From positions 1-14,661 of the forward strand of contig CAMOXX010000046.1 of NCBI GenBank assembly GCA_946629475.1: a DNA stretch of 14,661 bases, written 5' to 3'. Source of the DNA: an uncultured Blautia sp. Its GTDB lineage: Bacteria > Bacillota > Clostridia > Lachnospirales > Lachnospiraceae. The notes under the pieces are model-generated. The model had not been told where the DNA came from. It saw only the letters and a list, made by a program, of their open reading frames with translations, and searched no databases. Made by a program: the position numbers and the translations under genes. Shown here piece after piece: positions 1 through 6,819 of this stretch; within the stretch, counting starts at the first letter, position 1; each line of letters opens with the position of its first letter.

Positions 1-1439
1 CCGGTTCCGGCGAATCACCGGTCTATTCCGGGCTGCTGTCCGAAGTGCTCGAAGGCAGTGAAGAATCAAAAGCGGTTACCCTTTCATCCACCCGGGTAGC
101 GGCCGGCGCACGCTGCGGCGATGGAATGGTGCAGGCAGTTGTTGATAAGGACCAGTTTGCCGGGCCGCTTCATTTTGACGAACTCAATGAGCTGCTCTCG
201 TATTTTCACGTGGGCAGCAGCGGAACGTTCGATATTATCCGGGACAGCGGGGTCATCACTGTGGGGGACCATAAGGACGCACGGCTGAGCCAGGAAGACC
301 GCAGACGTATGGAATCGCATCCGGAGGATACCTGCTTTGAGGAAAGGATGTTTGGCGAAAGATCTTTCTGTCTGTATGACAGGCTTGACAGCTCGACGAT
401 GCTGCTGGTCAGGCTGCCGCGAACTGAGGTCTACGCCGACCGCGCCGTCCAGTCCTACGAGTCTGTCTTTGCGGCGATTATACTGTTTGCGGTGCTGTAT
501 GTGCTGATATCGCTGCTGGTACAGGGCATTGTTGTCAACGATCTGGAGCTGGTCAATGCCTCGCTCGGCCGGATCACGCAGGGAAATCTGAACGAGGTGG
601 TATCGGTCCGCAACTCCTCGGAATTTGCCTCGCTGTCCGATGACATCAATCAGACGGTCGATGTGCTGAAGGGATATATTGCGGCGGCGGAAAAGAGAAT
701 CGAGCAGGAGCTGGAGTTTGCGCGCTCCATCCAGGAGTCCGTCCTGCCGAAAAACTTTAATCTGCCCCGCGATGATGTTGAAATCTATGCACTCATGAAT
801 CCTGCGAAGGAGGTGGGGGGCGATTTCTACGATTTCTTTTTTGTGGATCAGGACAAGCTCGCCCTGGTCATTGCCGATGTTTCGGGCAAGGGTATCCCTG
901 CCGCTATGTTCATGATGCGGGCAAAGACGGCCATCCGCCAGCTCACTGAGACCGGGTCATCTCCTTCGGAAGTGTTATACAGGGCCAACGGAATACTGTG
1001 TGAGGGAAACGATGCGGATATGTTCGTGACGGTCTGGTTGGGAATCATCGATCTGATCACCGGAAAGATGCAGTGTGCCAATGCCGGCCATGAGTATCCG
1101 GTCCTGAGACACCCCGGAGAAGACTATGAGTATATCCGGGATAAGCATGGACTTCCTCTGGGAGTCATGGAGGGAATTATTTACAAAGGATATGAGCTTC
1201 AGGTGGAAAAGGGCGACAGGCTGTTTGTTTATACGGACGGCGTGCCGGAGGCGATCAATACCGCGGAGGAACAGTATGGCCCGGACCGTCTGCTTCAGGT
1301 ACTGAACACGGTCAGGGATGATGCGCTGATGGATGCGCTGCCTGCAGTGCGGAGAGATATCGCGTCCTTTGTGGGCGGTGCCGGCCAGTTTGACGATATT
1401 ACCCTGCTTGGGTTCGTTTACCGTGGAGAACAGTTATGA
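1..1439 (+). CDS. SpoIIE/RsbU-type PP2C serine phosphatase with membrane anchor and HAMP-like linker (5' end missing)
   Basis: The reading frame is open from base 3 at the left edge, so the start lies outside the window; the GTG at 45 is only an internal codon. Visible order: part of a probable extracytoplasmic sensor region (to about base 458), one hydrophobic membrane segment (about 459-533), a HAMP-like linker with a helical, probably coiled-coil stretch (about 534-720), and a complete SpoIIE-type PP2C domain (about 720-1436). The phosphatase signature residues are present: GGDFYD (the first Asp codon at 822), DVSGKG (Asp codon at 876), NAGHEYP, YTDGVPEA and the C-terminal GQFDDIT. By family knowledge such proteins dephosphorylate serine or threonine on partner proteins, often anti-sigma-factor antagonists, in response to a signal sensed outside the membrane. 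No partner kinase or antagonist gene is visible, so the target is unknown. The gene ends before a terminator shared with the convergent fba gene. Confidence 0.9.
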   Translation, partial: GSGESPVYSGLLSEVLEGSEESKAVTLSSTRVAAGARCGDGMVQAVVDKDQFAGPLHFDELNELLSYFHVGSSGTFDIIRDSGVITVGDHKDARLSQEDRRRMESHPEDTCFEERMFGERSFCLYDRLDSSTMLLVRLPRTEVYADRAVQSYESVFAAIILFAVLYVLISLLVQGIVVNDLELVNASLGRITQGNLNEVVSVRNSSEFASLSDDINQTVDVLKGYIAAAEKRIEQELEFARSIQESVLPKNFNLPRDDVEIYALMNPAKEVGGDFYDFFFVDQDKLALVIADVSGKGIPAAMFMMRAKTAIRQLTETGSSPSEVLYRANGILCEGNDADMFVTVWLGIIDLITGKMQCANAGHEYPVLRHPGEDYEYIRDKHGLPLGVMEGIIYKGYELQVEKGDRLFVYTDGVPEAINTAEEQYGPDRLLQVLNTVRDDALMDALPAVRRDIASFVGGAGQFDDITLLGFVYRGEQL

Positions 1440-1475
1440 GAAATGTGAAAAAGGGTAACTGTTAAGAACAGATAC

Positions 1476-1510
1476 AAAAAGGAGCGGTCCGAATGAACCG
1501 CTCCTTTTTT
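1476..1510. terminator. Bidirectional intrinsic terminator between the phosphatase gene and fba
   Basis: GGAGCGGT (1481-1488) pairs with ACCGCTCC (1497-1504) around an 8-base loop. It is flanked by AAAAA (1476-1480) on the left and TTTTTT (1505-1510) on the right, so transcripts in both directions end in a hairpin plus U-tract. Its position between two convergent genes fits termination of both. Confidence 0.9.
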
Positions 1511-1532
1511 AATGCGCTGTGTTTCAGAAATC

Positions 1533-2471
1533 TCAGATTTTTCCGTCTGATCCAAGAACGTTGATGATCTTGTGGGCCACGATGTCCTTTACATACTGAC
1601 GTCCGTCGGAGATGTACTGTCTCGGGTCAAAGTGATCCGGATGCTGTGCAAAGTGCTGACGGATACCTGCGGTCATGCCGAGGCGGAGGTCAGAGTCGAT
1701 GTTGATCTTGCAGACTGCGCCTTTGGCAGCTTCGCGAAGCTGATCCTCCGGAATACCGATGGCATCCTTCAGAGCGCCGCCGTTTGCGTTGATGATTTTG
1801 ACATATTCCTGCGGAACAGAGGAGGATCCGTGAAGAACGATCGGGAAGCCCGGAAGCCTTCTGGAAACTTCTGCCAGGATGTCAAGACGAAGCTTGGGAT
1901 CGGTGCCCGGTTTGAATTTGTATGCGCCGTGGCTGGTTCCGATAGCGATTGCCAGAGAGTCAACGCCTGTCTTGTTGACAAACTCTTCGACCTGGTCCGG
2001 ATCGGTGAACATAGCCTTATCAGCGTCAACACTTACCGCATCCTCGATGCCGGCCAGTGTTCCGAGCTCAGCTTCAACAACAACGCCTCTTTCATGGGCA
2101 TACTCGGCAACCTTGCGGGATTCTTCGATGTTCTCTTCGAAGGAATGGCTGGAGTAGTCGATCATGACGGAGGTGAAACCGCCGTCGATGCAGGACTTGC
2201 AGGTGGCGAAGTCTGCGCCGTGATCAAGGTGGAGAACCATCGGAACCTCCGGATGCAGCTCAACAGCAGCCTCAACCAGCTTTACAAGATAGATGGAATT
2301 GGCGTATTTTCTTGCGCCTGCGGAAGCCTGGAGAATGACCGGCGATTTCAGCTCAGCAGCAGCCTCAGTGATTCCCTGTACGATTTCCATGTTGTTGACG
2401 TTGAACGCGCCGATCGCGTATCCGCCGTCATAAGCTTTTTTGAACATTTCGGTTGATGTTACAAGAGCCAT
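1533..2471 (-). CDS. fba: Class II fructose-1,6-bisphosphate aldolase
   Basis: This cytoplasmic zinc enzyme splits fructose-1,6-bisphosphate into dihydroxyacetone phosphate and glyceraldehyde-3-phosphate, and works in reverse in gluconeogenesis. The 312-residue product has the class II signatures: HLDHG at residues 81-85 (catalytic Asp83, zinc ligand His84), DYSSHSFEEN at 105-114, VEAELG around Glu135, GTSHGAYKF with His181, and VLHGSSS with His214. Length and motifs fit the shorter, Bacillus/Clostridium-type FbaA group. A related ketose-bisphosphate aldolase (tagatose or similar) cannot be fully excluded, but the motif set and the strong single-gene promoter favour the glycolytic enzyme. The start is supported by an upstream GAAAGGGG ribosome binding site (complement of about 2481-2488) nine bases from the ATG. 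It is monocistronic, with its own promoter and a shared terminator. Confidence 0.95.
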   Translation of the reverse strand: MALVTSTEMFKKAYDGGYAIGAFNVNNMEIVQGITEAAAELKSPVILQASAGARKYANSIYLVKLVEAAVELHPEVPMVLHLDHGADFATCKSCIDGGFTSVMIDYSSHSFEENIEESRKVAEYAHERGVVVEAELGTLAGIEDAVSVDADKAMFTDPDQVEEFVNKTGVDSLAIAIGTSHGAYKFKPGTDPKLRLDILAEVSRRLPGFPIVLHGSSSVPQEYVKIINANGGALKDAIGIPEDQLREAAKGAVCKINIDSDLRLGMTAGIRQHFAQHPDHFDPRQYISDGRQYVKDIVAHKIINVLGSDGKI

Positions 2472-2514
2472 AATAATTTACCCCTTTCATATAGGTCTTT
2501 CTATTGTCCGTTTC

Positions 2515-2543
2515 ATTATAGCACTCTATTCGCCGATCATCAA
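2515..2543 (-). promoter_or_regulatory. fba promoter (sigma-A type)
   Basis: On the minus strand there is TTGATG (complement of 2538-2543), a 17-base spacer and a perfect TATAAT (complement of 2515-2520). A transcript starting near 2508 would have a leader of about 37 bases before the fba ATG. Confidence 0.85.
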
Positions 2544-2553
2544 GGAAAATAAT

Positions 2554-2611
2554 GGTAACTGTTCAGCACCCTCATTCAGCGCCGTTTTATTCTGAATATG
2601 TAACAGTTGCC
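2554..2611. repeat. Imperfect inverted repeat in the fba/adhE divergent region
   Basis: GGTAACTGTT (2554-2563) is mirrored by AACAGTTGCC (2602-2611), a ten-base match with one mismatch (a G-U pair in RNA). The same ten-base word GGTAACTGTT also occurs at 1454-1463, just after the first phosphatase gene. The repeat lies upstream of both divergent promoters, so it could be an operator or the edge of a dispersed repeat. It does not match a recognised Rex or CcpA site. Confidence 0.5.
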
Positions 2612-2627
2612 AAAAATGAACATTTTT
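2612..2627. promoter_or_regulatory. 16-base perfect palindrome upstream of adhE
   Basis: AAAAATG (2612-2618), two bases, then CATTTTT (2621-2627). It sits just upstream of the expected -35 position of the candidate adhE promoter, where a regulator could bind. The composition is AT-rich, so chance occurrence is possible and no known regulator is implied. Confidence 0.35.
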
Positions 2628-2650
2628 CGATATTCAAAAACCGGAGGGTA

Positions 2651-2659
2651 TGGTATTAT
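2651..2659 (+). promoter_or_regulatory. Candidate adhE promoter (extended -10)
   Basis: TGGTATTAT (2651-2659) fits an extended -10 element, TGn followed by TATTAT (five of six consensus bases). No good -35 is seen at 2631-2636, which is common for extended -10 promoters. A start near 2666 would give a leader of about 40 bases to the adhE ATG. TATAGT at 2657-2662 is an alternative -10. Confidence 0.5.
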
Positions 2660-2705
2660 AGTATAGGGTACATGAAAATGATAAGATGATCAGGAGGAGA
2701 TCAAT

Positions 2706-5357
2706 ATGAGTGCCAAAAACTACGAAATTGTCGACAGCGTGGAAAAGCTGGAAGAAGCGATACAGCGCGTGCGCTCTGCACAGAAGATATTTGCTTCTTA
2801 CACGCAGGAACAGGTCGATGCGATTTTCCTGGCAGCCGCCACTGCAGCTGATCAGGCACGCATCCCGCTTGCAAAGCTTGCCGTAGAAGAAACAGGTATG
2901 GGTGTGGTAGAAGACAAAGTGATTAAAAACCACTATGCCTCTGAGTATATTTATAATGCGTACCGCGACACGAAGACCTGCGGTGTGATTGAGGAGGACA
3001 CTGCTTTCGGCATCCGCAAAATCGCGGAGCCGATCGGTGTGGTTGGAGCGGTTATTCCTACAACGAACCCCACTTCCACTGCGATTTTTAAAACACTGAT
3101 TGCCCTCAAGACCCGCAATGGCATCATCATCAGCCCGCATCCGCGCGCTAAAAAATCGACGATCGAAGCCGCGAAGGTAGTGCTGGAGGCAGCGGTCAGC
3201 GCAGGTGCTCCCGAGGGGATCATTGCGTGGATCGATGTCCCGAGCCTGGATATGACGAACCTGGTTATGAAGGAATCGGACATCATCCTTGCTACAGGCG
3301 GTCCCGGAATGGTGAAAGCCGCGTATTCCAGCGGCAAACCGGCCCTCGGCGTAGGAGCCGGAAACACGCCGGCCATCATTGATGATACCGCGGATATCCT
3401 GCTGGCGGTCAACTCCATCATCCACTCGAAGACCTTTGACAATGGTATGATCTGCGCATCCGAACAATCGGTGATCGTTCTGGACGGAGTTTATGATGAG
3501 GTGAAACGTGAATTTGCCAGAAGAGGCTGCTATTTCCTGAATCCGGCGGAGACCGAAAAGGTCCGCAAAACCATCCTGATCAACGGAGCGCTGAACGCGA
3601 AAATCGTCGGACAGAAGGCTGCCGTGATCGCAGGCCTTGCCAATGTGAAGGTTCCGGAGGGGACAAAGATCCTGATCGGCGAGGTGGAGAGCGTTGAACT
3701 GTCCGAGGAATTCGCGCATGAAAAGCTTTCTCCCGTACTTGCCATGTACCGCGCCGCGGATATCCAGGATGCCTTTGCAAAGGCGGAGCATCTGATCGCG
3801 GACGGAGGATATGGCCATACATCTTCCATTTACCTGAATACGGTTACCGAAGGCGCGAAGCTGGAGGAATTTGCGAGACGCATGAAGACATGCCGTATCA
3901 TCGTGAATACACCGGCATCCCAGGGAGGCATCGGCGATCTGTACAACTTTAAGCTGGCACCATCCCTGACGCTTGGCTGCGGTTCCTGGGGCGGAAACTC
4001 CGTGTCCGAAAACGTTGGCGTTAAGCATCTGCTGAACATTAAGACAGTAGCCGAAAGGAGAGAGAACATGCTCTGGTTCCGCGCACCTGAAAAAGTATAT
4101 ATTAAGAAAGGATGCCTGCCTGTCGCGCTGGACGAGCTGAAAACGGTGATGCATAAAAAACGTGCGTTTATCGTCACGGACAGCTTCCTGTATCACAGCG
4201 GCTGCACAAAGCCGATCACGGACAAGCTGGACGAGATGGGCATCTCGCACACCTGCTTCTTCGAGGTTGCTCCGGATCCGACCCTGGCCAGCGCAAAAGC
4301 CGGTGCCGAGAGGATGAGAGCGTTTGAGCCGGATGTGATTATTGCCCTGGGCGGCGGTTCGGCGATGGATGCCGGCAAGATCATGTGGGTGCTTTACGAG
4401 CATCCCGAAGCAGACTTTATGGACATGGCGATGCGTTTCATGGACATCCGCAAACGTATCTACACCTTCCCGAAGATGGGCGAAAAGGCATACTTCATCG
4501 CAATCCCGACATCTGCCGGAACCGGCTCCGAGGTAACTCCTTTTGCGGTTATCACCGATGAAAAGTCGGGCACCAAGTATCCGCTGGCAGACTATGAGCT
4601 GCTGCCGAACATGGCGATCATCGATACTGATTTCCATATGACCGCACCGAAAGGACTGACGGCCGCATCCGGAATCGACGCGGTGACCCATGCACTGGAA
4701 GCGTATGCGTCCATGATGGCGACCGATTACACAGACGGACTTGCACTCCGCGCCCTGAAGGTGATCTTTGAATACCTGCCCCGTGCATATGAGAACGGAC
4801 AGAATGATATAGAAGCAAGGGAAAAAATGGCCAATGCCGCGACGATGGCCGGCATGGCGTTCGCGAACGCGTTCCTGGGCGTGTGCCATTCTATGGCTCA
4901 CAAGCTCGGCGCCTTCCATCATCTGCCGCATGGCGTTGCCAACGCGCTGATGATCAACGAAGTGCTGCGGTTCAACGCGGCGGAGGTTCCGGCCAAGATG
5001 GGTACTTTCCCGCAGTATGATCATCCGCATACCCTGGCAAGATACGCGGAAGTCGCGGAATATCTCGGCTTTGGCGGCCAGACGGACGAAGAGAGCCTCG
5101 AAAACCTGATTAACGGCATCAATGCCCTGAAGGAAAAAATCGGTATTAAGCAGACGATCCGTGAGTATGTACCGGATGAGGAGGATTTCCTTGCGCGTCT
5201 GGATGCGATGACGGAGCAGGCGTTTGATGACCAGTGCACCGGCGCCAACCCGCGCTATCCGCTCATGTCTGAGATCAAACAGATGTATCTGGATGCCTAC
5301 TATGGAAAAACATTCACAGAGACGGAAAAGCCGAATGATGTAAGGAGGGAAGGATAA
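2706..5357 (+). CDS. adhE: Bifunctional acetaldehyde-CoA / alcohol dehydrogenase
   Basis: AdhE reduces acetyl-CoA to acetaldehyde and then ethanol, using two NADH, and so recycles NAD during fermentation; family members form cytoplasmic filaments called spirosomes. The 883-residue product has the usual full length. The N-terminal aldehyde dehydrogenase half (about 1-445) shows PTTNPTS near 118-124 and the catalytic Cys250 in NGMICASEQ. The C-terminal iron-dependent alcohol dehydrogenase half (about 455-870) has GGGSAMD at 549-555 and metal ligands Asp658 and His662 (GIDAVTHAL), His728 (GVCHSMAH) and His742 (LPHG), at the spacing of E. coli AdhE. The start is set by AGGAGG at 2692-2697, eight bases before the ATG. 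The stop codon overlaps the next gene's ATG. An internal ribosome-binding-site-like sequence lies at the domain junction and is listed separately. Confidence 0.97.
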   Translation: MSAKNYEIVDSVEKLEEAIQRVRSAQKIFASYTQEQVDAIFLAAATAADQARIPLAKLAVEETGMGVVEDKVIKNHYASEYIYNAYRDTKTCGVIEEDTAFGIRKIAEPIGVVGAVIPTTNPTSTAIFKTLIALKTRNGIIISPHPRAKKSTIEAAKVVLEAAVSAGAPEGIIAWIDVPSLDMTNLVMKESDIILATGGPGMVKAAYSSGKPALGVGAGNTPAIIDDTADILLAVNSIIHSKTFDNGMICASEQSVIVLDGVYDEVKREFARRGCYFLNPAETEKVRKTILINGALNAKIVGQKAAVIAGLANVKVPEGTKILIGEVESVELSEEFAHEKLSPVLAMYRAADIQDAFAKAEHLIADGGYGHTSSIYLNTVTEGAKLEEFARRMKTCRIIVNTPASQGGIGDLYNFKLAPSLTLGCGSWGGNSVSENVGVKHLLNIKTVAERRENMLWFRAPEKVYIKKGCLPVALDELKTVMHKKRAFIVTDSFLYHSGCTKPITDKLDEMGISHTCFFEVAPDPTLASAKAGAERMRAFEPDVIIALGGGSAMDAGKIMWVLYEHPEADFMDMAMRFMDIRKRIYTFPKMGEKAYFIAIPTSAGTGSEVTPFAVITDEKSGTKYPLADYELLPNMAIIDTDFHMTAPKGLTAASGIDAVTHALEAYASMMATDYTDGLALRALKVIFEYLPRAYENGQNDIEAREKMANAATMAGMAFANAFLGVCHSMAHKLGAFHHLPHGVANALMINEVLRFNAAEVPAKMGTFPQYDHPHTLARYAEVAEYLGFGGQTDEESLENLINGINALKEKIGIKQTIREYVPDEEDFLARLDAMTEQAFDDQCTGANPRYPLMSEIKQMYLDAYYGKTFTETEKPNDVRREG
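4054..4070 (+). promoter_or_regulatory. Internal Shine-Dalgarno-like site and in-frame ATG at the ALDH/ADH junction of adhE
   Basis: AAAGGAGAG begins at 4054; its AGGAG core (4056-4060) lies seven bases before an in-frame ATG (4068-4070, Met455). That Met is exactly where the alcohol dehydrogenase domain starts. Part of the site comes from two consecutive AGG-AGA arginine codons. It could start a free 429-residue ADH domain, or it could be a coincidence of coding for a Glu-Arg-Arg-Glu-Asn-Met linker. Confidence 0.35.
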
Positions 5358-6106
5358 TGAATTTGGATCGGATTATTGCAGTTCGGAACCGCAAGACCGT
5401 ATATCGCGACGGGGACAAATGCATCAAGGTATTTGATAAGAACTATTCCAAGGCGGACGTGCTGAACGAAGCACTGAACCAGGCCCGTATCGAAGAAACA
5501 GGGCTCAATATTCCGAAGATTCTTGGAGTAACCATGATCGACGGCTGCTGGGCGATCGTCTCCGAATACATCAAAGGAAAAACCCTGGCTCAGCTGATGC
5601 AGGAGAATCCGGAGAAGAAGCAGGAGTATCTTTCCCGCTTTGTAGACCTGCAGATGGAGGTTCACAGCAAAACCTGCCCGCTGCTTAACAAGCTGAAGGA
5701 CAAGATGAACCGCAAGATCAGCCAGGCGGAGCTGGATGCAACCACACGTTACGACCTGCACACCCGTCTGGAAGGAATGCCGAAGCATGTCAAGGTCTGC
5801 CACGGAGATTTCAATCCTTCCAACATTATTATCACCGAGGACGGCACGGCATATATCCTCGACTGGTCGCACGCTACACAGGGCAACGCTTCCGCAGACG
5901 CCGCAAGAACCTATCTTTTGTTCTGGCTTGACGGCGACATGGAAGGAGCAGAAAATTATCTGAATCTTTTCTGCGAAAAGAGCGGTACCCCGAAGCAGTA
6001 TGTACAGAAATGGATGCCGATCGTGGCAGCATCCCAGTCAGTAAAAGGAAATCAGAAGGAACGCGAATTCCTCTTAAGTTGGGCTAATGTAGTCGAGTAT
6101 CAATAA
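5357..6106 (+). CDS. APH/choline-kinase-fold phosphotransferase, substrate unknown
   Basis: The 249-residue product has the aminoglycoside phosphotransferase / choline kinase fold. Visible elements are a probable ATP-binding Lys24 (KCIKVF), a hinge-like segment SEYIKGKTLAQLM, the catalytic loop HGDFNPSN (His149, Asp151, Asn156) and the metal-binding DWSH (Asp169). By family it transfers the ATP gamma-phosphate to a small molecule or, less often, a protein. There is no signal peptide or membrane segment, so it is cytoplasmic. Its ATG overlaps the adhE stop codon (TAATG), with GGAGG at 5344-5348, so translation is probably coupled to AdhE. This suggests a role tied to the alcohol/acetaldehyde step, but nothing in the sequence defines the substrate. 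True aminoglycoside resistance is unlikely given this housekeeping context. Confidence 0.8.
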   Translation: MNLDRIIAVRNRKTVYRDGDKCIKVFDKNYSKADVLNEALNQARIEETGLNIPKILGVTMIDGCWAIVSEYIKGKTLAQLMQENPEKKQEYLSRFVDLQMEVHSKTCPLLNKLKDKMNRKISQAELDATTRYDLHTRLEGMPKHVKVCHGDFNPSNIIITEDGTAYILDWSHATQGNASADAARTYLLFWLDGDMEGAENYLNLFCEKSGTPKQYVQKWMPIVAASQSVKGNQKEREFLLSWANVVEYQ

Positions 6107-6113
6107 AGGAACA

Positions 6114-6257
6114 GCACCCCCTGACTCGAAGAGAAATCTCGAATGGAATGCTCGCATTCCAGGAGAGTTTCTCTTCGGGTCAGGGGGCGGACAAGACGCG
6201 AAGCGTCTCTGGCCGCCCCAGAACGAGGAATGCGCAGCATTCCGAGTGCAGGGGTGC
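6114..6257. repeat. Highly structured intergenic element with three nested hairpins
   Basis: The element is bounded by GCACCCC (6114-6120) and its exact reverse complement GGGGTGC (6251-6257). Inside, 6117-6136 pairs with 6168-6187 as a 20-base-pair stem with one G-T wobble, capped by GGAATG/CATTCC (6145-6150/6155-6160). A second hairpin has GGGGCGG/CCGCCCC (6184-6190/6213-6219) with inner AGACGC-GAA-GCGTCT (6194-6208). A third is GGAATGC-GCA-GCATTCC (6227-6243), repeating the cap sequence of the first. The first and second stems share bases 6184-6187, so they may be alternatives. There is no U-tract, no credible coding frame, and no recognised riboswitch class. It could be a dispersed palindromic repeat, a transcript-stabilising or terminating structure between operons, or a small RNA. 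Confidence 0.8.
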
Positions 6258-6266
6258 GGAAAACCA

Positions 6267-6290
6267 TATAATAAAACAGATAGATATAAT
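6267..6290 (+). promoter_or_regulatory. Candidate promoter region of the iron-sulfur/hydrogenase operon
   Basis: Two perfect TATAAT hexamers occur at 6267-6272 and 6285-6290, between the structured element and the first gene of the operon. Neither has a convincing -35 at the right distance: 6244-6249 and 6262-6267 do not match. The downstream copy would give a very short leader including the AAGGGGG ribosome binding site (6300-6306). Confidence 0.4.
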
Positions 6291-6313
6291 GAACACGACA
6301 AGGGGGCACAATA

Positions 6314-6553
6314 ATGAAAATTACGATTTGTATCGGATCGTCATGTCACATCAAAGGATCGCGTCAGGTAGTGGAGCAGCTCCAGTACCTGATCGCTTCA
6401 GAAAACCTTGGCGACCGCGTGGAACTCGGCGGAACCTTCTGCATGGGAAACTGCCAGCAGGGTGTGTGCGTAACAGTGGACGGGGAGCTCTGCTCCGTGT
6501 CACCGGATACCGTCACGACATTCTTTGAGGAAAAGGTGAAACCATATGCATGA
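6314..6553 (+). CDS. Small thioredoxin-fold [2Fe-2S] ferredoxin-like protein (first copy)
   Basis: The 79-residue protein has the four-cysteine pattern of thioredoxin-like [2Fe-2S] ferredoxins and the NuoE/HydC-type domain: Cys6-x4-Cys11 near the N-terminus and Cys43-x3-Cys47 in the second half, in the contexts CIGSSCHIKGS and FCMGNCQQGVC. Two further cysteines (52 and 60) are present. It probably shuttles electrons in the cytoplasm, or binds a cluster as part of the adjacent hydrogenase system. The ATG follows AAGGGGG (6300-6306) by seven bases. It overlaps the next gene by eight bases, and the product is clearly related to that gene's product, so the pair looks like a tandem duplication. 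It is first in a five-gene operon ending with a hydrogenase. The exact partner is not visible from sequence. Confidence 0.85.
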   Translation: MKITICIGSSCHIKGSRQVVEQLQYLIASENLGDRVELGGTFCMGNCQQGVCVTVDGELCSVSPDTVTTFFEEKVKPYA

Positions 6554-6818
6554 GCCGGTATGTGTTGAGATCTGTGTTGGTTCTTCATGTCATCTGAAGG
6601 GATCTGCTGAAATTGTAGAAAAACTGCAGAAATATGTAGCAGATAATCATCTGGAAGATGAAATCATTCTGATGGGCAGCTTCTGCACCGGCCGCTGCAA
6701 CCGGGAGGGAGTGACCATCATCGTAAATGAAAAAGCGTTTACCGGCCTGACTCCCGGAAAGATCGATGAATTTATCGAAACAGAGATTATGTCGAAAGTG
6801 GGAAAGGAAGGTGTCTGA
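6546..6818 (+). CDS. Small thioredoxin-fold [2Fe-2S] ferredoxin-like protein (second copy)
   Basis: The 90-residue paralogue of the preceding gene product carries the same cysteine pattern: Cys10-x4-Cys15 (CVGSSCHLKGS) and Cys47-x3-Cys51 (FCTGRC). It has a slightly longer N-terminus with an extra Cys6 and a longer C-terminal helix. Free-standing domains of this type resemble the [2Fe-2S] domain of NADH-dependent hydrogenase and NuoE subunits. No flavin/NADH-binding subunit is encoded in the window, so these proteins probably exchange electrons with the hydrogenase-type proteins encoded downstream. It starts within the end of the first copy (eight-base overlap), preceded by AAGGTG (6533-6538), and stops one base before the GTG start of the next gene. 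This spacing implies tight co-expression. Confidence 0.85.
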   Translation: MHEPVCVEICVGSSCHLKGSAEIVEKLQKYVADNHLEDEIILMGSFCTGRCNREGVTIIVNEKAFTGLTPGKIDEFIETEIMSKVGKEGV

Positions 6819-6819
6819 C

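Noticed and set aside
1572..2456. Plus-strand open frame opposite fba
   Set aside because: The minus strand encodes a fully recognisable class II aldolase with promoter and ribosome binding site; the plus-strand product matches nothing.
2472..2705. Rex operator in the fba/adhE intergenic region
   Set aside because: I looked for a TTGTGA/TTGTTAA-type dyad with TCACAA/TTAACAA and found none; the dyads present have other sequences.
2634..5030. Very long open frame on the minus strand opposite adhE
   Set aside because: It lies wholly antisense to a clearly conserved AdhE. Its product is rich in Arg, His and Cys with no recognisable domain, as expected from the reverse complement of codon-biased coding DNA.
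6114..6257. Riboswitch or CRISPR-like array
   Set aside because: There are no regularly spaced direct repeats and no recognisable conserved aptamer core; the structure is made only of inverted repeats.
6107..6313. Small coding genes within the structured intergenic element
   Set aside because: Open frames exist on both strands but run straight through the palindromes, lack ribosome binding sites and encode low-complexity peptides.
6766..6819. In-frame ATG at 6766 as the start of the PAS-hydrogenase
   Set aside because: It would overlap the upstream gene by 53 bases and lacks a good ribosome binding site. The GTG at 6820 has AAGGAAGG at ideal spacing and starts just ahead of the first cysteine motif.
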